From: Tatumella ptyseos ATCC 33301
Lineage (GTDB): Bacteria > Pseudomonadota > Gammaproteobacteria > Enterobacterales > Enterobacteriaceae
Direction of reading: 5' to 3'
Assembly: GCF_000735525.1 (NCBI RefSeq)
Contig: NZ_JMPR01000004.1
Location: forward strand, 186,001 to 250,000
DNA length: 64,000 bases
This document shows, piece after piece, positions 60,710 to 64,000 of the stretch. The notes beneath the pieces were generated by a model that had not been told where the DNA came from, ran no database searches, and was given only the letters and a program-made list of their open reading frames with translations. The stretch's first letter is position 1. Each line of letters begins with the position of its first letter. A program made the translations under genes and the position numbers.

Positions 60710-61435
60710 ATGGCGACTTTAATTGCAGAGAACCTGGCAAAAGCATACAAAGGCCGACGTGTGGTTGAGGATGTGAGCCTGGAAGTGAAATCAGGTGAAA
60801 TTGTCGGCCTGCTGGGCCCTAACGGGGCGGGTAAAACGACGACCTTCTATATGGTTGTCGGTATTGTCCCCCGCGATGCAGGCCGGATTGTTATCGATAG
60901 TGATGATATTAGTTTACTGCCGCTGCACGCCCGTGCCCGCCTGGGTATCGGATATCTGCCCCAGGAGGCCTCAATTTTCCGTCGCCTGAGTGTTTACGAT
61001 AACCTGATGGCGGTCCTGCAGATCCGTAAAGATCTGACCGCAGAGCAACGGGAAGATCGTGCCAACGAGCTGATGGAAGAGTTCCATATTGAACATCTGC
61101 GGGATAGTCAGGGACAGGCCCTTTCCGGCGGAGAACGTCGCCGTGTTGAAATTGCACGCGCACTGGCCGCTAACCCCAAATTTATCCTGCTCGATGAGCC
61201 TTTTGCCGGCGTTGACCCTATTTCGGTCATTGATATCAAAAAAATTATCGAGCACCTGCGTGACAGCGGTCTGGGCGTACTGATCACTGACCATAACGTC
61301 CGTGAAACACTCGCGGTCTGTGAACGCGCCTATATCGTCAGTCAGGGTAAATTAATCGCTCACGGCACCCCGGAAGAGATTCTGGCAGACGAGCAGGTAA
61401 AACGCGTTTATCTCGGTGAAGAGTTCCGACTCTGA
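60710..61435 (+). CDS. lptB: Lipopolysaccharide export ABC ATPase LptB
   Basis: A 241-residue ATPase, the E. coli length, that drives LPS extraction with LptF and LptG. Walker A is GPNGAGKTT, the signature [16 protein letters not shown], Walker [14 protein letters not shown] and H-loop TDHNVRE. The Q-loop lies in [16 protein letters not shown]. It ends the yrbG-lptB block; rpoN starts 51 bp downstream. Confidence 0.97.
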   Translation: MATLIAENLAKAYKGRRVVEDVSLEVKSGEIVGLLGPNGAGKTTTFYMVVGIVPRDAGRIVIDSDDISLLPLHARARLGIGYLPQEASIFRRLSVYDNLMAVLQIRKDLTAEQREDRANELMEEFHIEHLRDSQGQALSGGERRRVEIARALAANPKFILLDEPFAGVDPISVIDIKKIIEHLRDSGLGVLITDHNVRETLAVCERAYIVSQGKLIAHGTPEEILADEQVKRVYLGEEFRL

Positions 61436-61486
61436 TTCTGTTAATGTGTTCTTATTGATATTTTTTCAGGAAATACACGCCTCACT

Positions 61487-62920
61487 ATGAAGCAAAGTTT
61501 GCAATTCAGACTCAGCCAACAACTGGCCATGACCCCCCAGTTGCAGCAGGCGATACGGCTGTTGCAACTGTCAACGCTCGAGTTACAACAAGAATTACAA
61601 TTAGCTCTGGAAAGTAATCCGTTACTGGAACAAACAGAGGTACTCAACGAAGTTGATGCTGAGGAGTCAGGTGAAACCGCATCCCTGGATACACGGGAAG
61701 CCCTGGAACAAAAAGATATGCCGGAAGAGCTTCCTCTGGATGCCACCTGGGATGAAATTTATACCGCAGGTACCCCTTCCGGAACAGGCACAGATTATCA
61801 GGATGATGAATTACCTCTCTATCAGGGCGAAACCACACAATCCCTGCAGGATTACCTGATATGGCAAATGGAGCTTACCCCCTTCAGCGATACAGATCGC
61901 GCGATAGCCACGTCGATTGTCGATGCGATTGATACCACAGGGTATCTGACCGTTCCGCTGGATGACATTCTGGAAAGCATTGGTGATGATGAATTGGCCC
62001 CCGAAGAGGTCGAAGCGGTCTTAAAGCGTATCCAGCATTTTGACCCTATCGGCGTGGGTGCCAGAGATTTAAAAGAATGTCTGCTGATCCAGCTCTCTCA
62101 GTTTGCTCCTGAAACCCCGATGCTTGAAGAAGCGCGAATGATTGTTCGCGGGCATCTGGATCTGCTGGCAAACCATGACTTCCGCAGTCTGATGCGCGTG
62201 ACGCGGCTCAAAGAAGATGTACTGAAAGAGGCGATGCTCCTGATCCAGTCGCTGGACCCGCGACCAGGGCAGTCTATTAATACCGGTGAGTCAGAGTATG
62301 TGATCCCGGATGTCCTGGTACGTAAGTCAGGCAACCAGTGGACCGTCGAACTCAATACCGACAGCCTGCCGAGGCTACGCATTAATCAGCAATATGCCGC
62401 GATGAGCGGCGGTGCCCGTAACGACAGCGATAATCAGTTTATCCGCAATAATTTACAGGAAGCCCGCTGGCTGATTAAGAGCCTTGAAAGCCGTAACGAC
62501 ACATTGCTTAAAGTTTCCCGCTGTATTGTCGAGCAGCAACAGGCCTTTTTCGAGCAGGGTGAAGAACATATGCGGCCAATGGTACTGGCAGATATTGCCC
62601 AGGCCGTGGAAATGCATGAATCCACGATTTCACGCGTTACCACTCAGAAATACCTGCACAGTCCGCGGGGCATTTTTGAGCTGAAGTACTTTTTCTCAAG
62701 CCATGTGAATACTGAAGGTGGCGGTGAAGCGTCCTCCACGGCAATCAGAGCGCTGGTTAAAAAATTAATTTCGACGGAAAACCCTGTAAAGCCCTTGAGT
62801 GACAGTAAACTCACTACTATGTTATCTGAACAGGGCATTATGGTCGCAAGACGAACCGTCGCTAAGTATCGCGAGTCTTTATCTATACCGCCATCAAATC
62901 AGCGAAAACAACTGCTTTGA
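61487..62920 (+). CDS. rpoN: RNA polymerase sigma-54 factor RpoN
   Basis: A 477-residue sigma-54, the E. coli length, used for nitrogen-related and other activator-dependent promoters. The N-terminal activator-response region is glutamine/leucine-rich ([29 protein letters not shown], in part), region II is acidic, and the C-terminal part holds the HTH (about [17 protein letters not shown]) and the RpoN box [10 protein letters not shown]. No activator gene is nearby. The next gene in E. coli is hpf, here a remnant, then ptsN. Confidence 0.97.
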   Translation: MKQSLQFRLSQQLAMTPQLQQAIRLLQLSTLELQQELQLALESNPLLEQTEVLNEVDAEESGETASLDTREALEQKDMPEELPLDATWDEIYTAGTPSGTGTDYQDDELPLYQGETTQSLQDYLIWQMELTPFSDTDRAIATSIVDAIDTTGYLTVPLDDILESIGDDELAPEEVEAVLKRIQHFDPIGVGARDLKECLLIQLSQFAPETPMLEEARMIVRGHLDLLANHDFRSLMRVTRLKEDVLKEAMLLIQSLDPRPGQSINTGESEYVIPDVLVRKSGNQWTVELNTDSLPRLRINQQYAAMSGGARNDSDNQFIRNNLQEARWLIKSLESRNDTLLKVSRCIVEQQQAFFEQGEEHMRPMVLADIAQAVEMHESTISRVTTQKYLHSPRGIFELKYFFSSHVNTEGGGEASSTAIRALVKKLISTENPVKPLSDSKLTTMLSEQGIMVARRTVAKYRESLSIPPSNQRKQLL

Positions 62921-62939
62921 CGTTACAGAACCGCGGACC

Positions 62940-63240
62940 TGTGTCACCACCTTTGCAGGTCACCAGGTGGAAATAACGGAACCTCTGCATCAGTTTAGCG
63001 AACAAAAGTTTGCTACGCTGAAGCGTTAATTTCCGGCTATCCACCCTGAACTCCTGATCTCAGCGGTTGTCCATGTACTTTCAACAACAGAGGCACTCTG
63101 TGCCTGTGGATGGCTGTAAAGGGTGAATGATTGCCGGCATGGACTCGCGGTTTGCCACGATGAAGGCCGTGATCATGATACGCGACGGCCGTACAGGCAG
63201 TATTGGCTCAGTGCAGTAAAGGCAACCGTCGCGGGATAAA
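62940..63240 (+). pseudogene. hpf: Remnant of hpf (ribosome hibernation promoting factor)
   Basis: The position between rpoN and ptsN is that of hpf in E. coli, whose 95-residue product binds the 30S subunit and pairs ribosomes into inactive 100S dimers. The frame from 62940 reads FAGHQVEITEPLHQF and SEQKFATLKR, which lines up with E. coli Hpf residues about 5-27 (TGNNVEITEALREF, TAKFAKLEQ). The codon at the expected start is TGT, and stops occur in frame at 63027-63029 and 63117-63119. Between them FPAIH and VVHV keep only weak likeness, and the last third is unrecognisable or frameshifted. No rescue start is seen. The gene looks inactivated; sequencing error is unlikely to explain all the lesions. 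The 3' limit is approximate. Confidence 0.8.
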
Positions 63241-63291
63241 GATCAACCGATAACCACAATAGTGGCCAGATAAATCTGCAAGTGAAATTAT

Positions 63292-63777
63292 ATGAATAGT
63301 GAACTGACACTTGAACTTAGCCAGGTCCTTACCCCGGAATGTACACGTAATAATGTACACTGCCAGAGTAAAAAACGGGCATTGGAGATTATCAGCGAGC
63401 TGGCGGCAGCACAGCTGAATCTGCCACACCAGACCATTTTTGAAACTATCCTGAATCGTGAAAGGATGGGCAGCACGGGCATCGGCAATGGTATTGCCAT
63501 CCCTCATGGAAAACTGGAAGAAGATACCTTACGCACCATTGGTGTGTTCATCCATCTTGAGCATCCTATTTCATTTGATGCTGTTGATAATCAGCCCGTC
63601 GATTTGCTATTTGCCCTGCTGGTTCCGGCAGATCAATGTAAAACTCACTTGCATACCTTATCCCAGGTCGCTAAGCGCCTGGCAGAAAAGAATATCTGCA
63701 GGCGTCTGCGGGCGGCACAAAGCGATCAGGAACTCTATGACATTATTATGGATGAGCAGCAGCGTACGGAAGAATAA
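63292..63777 (+). CDS. ptsN: Nitrogen phosphotransferase system EIIA component PtsN
   Basis: A 161-residue EIIA-Ntr protein (E. coli 163), the end of the PtsP-NPr-EIIA-Ntr regulatory phosphorelay that affects potassium transport and other targets. The phosphorylated histidine lies in STGIGNGIAIPHGKLEE. Other conserved parts are FETILNRERMG and FDAVDNQPVDLLFALLVPAD. It begins MNSELTLELSQVLTPECTRNN (in part). It follows the hpf remnant and precedes rapZ, as in E. coli. Confidence 0.96.
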   Translation: MNSELTLELSQVLTPECTRNNVHCQSKKRALEIISELAAAQLNLPHQTIFETILNRERMGSTGIGNGIAIPHGKLEEDTLRTIGVFIHLEHPISFDAVDNQPVDLLFALLVPADQCKTHLHTLSQVAKRLAEKNICRRLRAAQSDQELYDIIMDEQQRTEE

Positions 63778-63825
63778 TTCCGGCCAATTGTTATCATTAG
63801 CCAGGATCATTACGGGAGAAAAGTC

Positions 63826-64000
63826 ATGGTTCTGATGATCGTCAGTGGTCGTTCCGGATCGGGTAAATCTGTCGCACTCAGAGCCCTTGAGGATATGGGG
63901 TTTTATTGTGTTGATAACTTACCCGTTGATTTGTTGCCGGAGTTGGCCAACTCACTGGCAAAGCAGGATATTTCTGCAGCAGTGAGCATTGATGTGCGTA
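63826..64000 (+). CDS. rapZ: RNase adapter protein RapZ, N-terminal fragment
   Basis: The window ends inside this gene; 58 codons are visible from ATG 63826, with GGGAGAA upstream. The start [20 protein letters not shown] carries the Walker A motif GRSGSGKS and continues [18 protein letters not shown] and SAAVSIDVR, nearly identical to E. coli RapZ. The full protein binds the small RNA GlmZ and guides it to RNase E, which controls glmS and so amino-sugar supply; glmM in this window acts in the next step. It lies 48 bp after ptsN. Confidence 0.96.
   Translation, partial: MVLMIVSGRSGSGKSVALRALEDMGFYCVDNLPVDLLPELANSLAKQDISAAVSIDVR

Overview
The window is a gene-dense Enterobacterales chromosome segment with about 68 protein genes, two tRNAs and no plasmid, phage or insertion-sequence genes. 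Nearly every product is recognisable as an ortholog of an Escherichia coli housekeeping protein, and long stretches keep the E. coli gene order. Several E. coli neighbours are absent (tre genes/mgtA, mtr, argG, yhbX, yhbE). That points to a relative with a more compact genome, possibly in the Erwiniaceae (a Tatumella-like genome is a guess, not shown by the sequence).

Layout: (1) 1-3415: end of pyrI, ridA, and the anaerobic ribonucleotide reductase pair nrdDG behind a tandem NrdR box. (2) 3440-5028: an accessory membrane acyltransferase and a non-coding gap, marking a junction between two blocks that are far apart in E. coli. (3) 5029-10012: yhbP, yhbQ, yhbS, ubiT, ubiU, ubiV and yhbW; ubiTUV make ubiquinone without oxygen. 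(4) 10129-22145: on the minus strand, the RNA and translation block rimP-nusA-infB-rbfA-truB-rpsO-pnp-nlpI-yrbN-deaD, preceded by tRNA-fMet (metY) and tRNA-Leu (leuU). (5) 22640-29155: secG, glmM, folP, ftsH, rlmE, yhbY and greA. (6) 29400-30836: dacB. (7) 30907-47762: a 17 kb enterobactin locus (fepA, fes, ybdZ, entF, fepC, fepG, fepD, fepB, entC, entE, entB, entA, entH) placed between dacB and obgE, which are direct neighbours in E. coli. (8) 47831-53578: obgE, rpmA, rplU, ispB, sfsB, murA and ibaG. (9) 53693-61435: mlaFEDCB lipid transport, then yrbG-kdsD-kdsC-lptC-lptA-lptB. (10) 61487-64000: rpoN, the remains of hpf, ptsN and the start of rapZ.

How it works together: the enterobactin locus holds the whole route from chorismate to enterobactin (entC, B, A, E, F with the MbtH-like ybdZ and the proofreading thioesterase entH). 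It also has outer-membrane uptake (fepA), periplasmic and inner-membrane transport (fepB, D, G, C) and release of iron (fes). Control probably comes from two intergenic Fur-type regions. The exporter entS, the phosphopantetheinyl transferase entD and fepE are not in the window.

The observations most worth following up are the position and content of the enterobactin locus, a degraded hpf gene between rpoN and ptsN, an 18-codon yrbN leader peptide coupled to deaD, and a nine-cytosine run inside fes. I did not find convincing evidence for an undescribed biological system.
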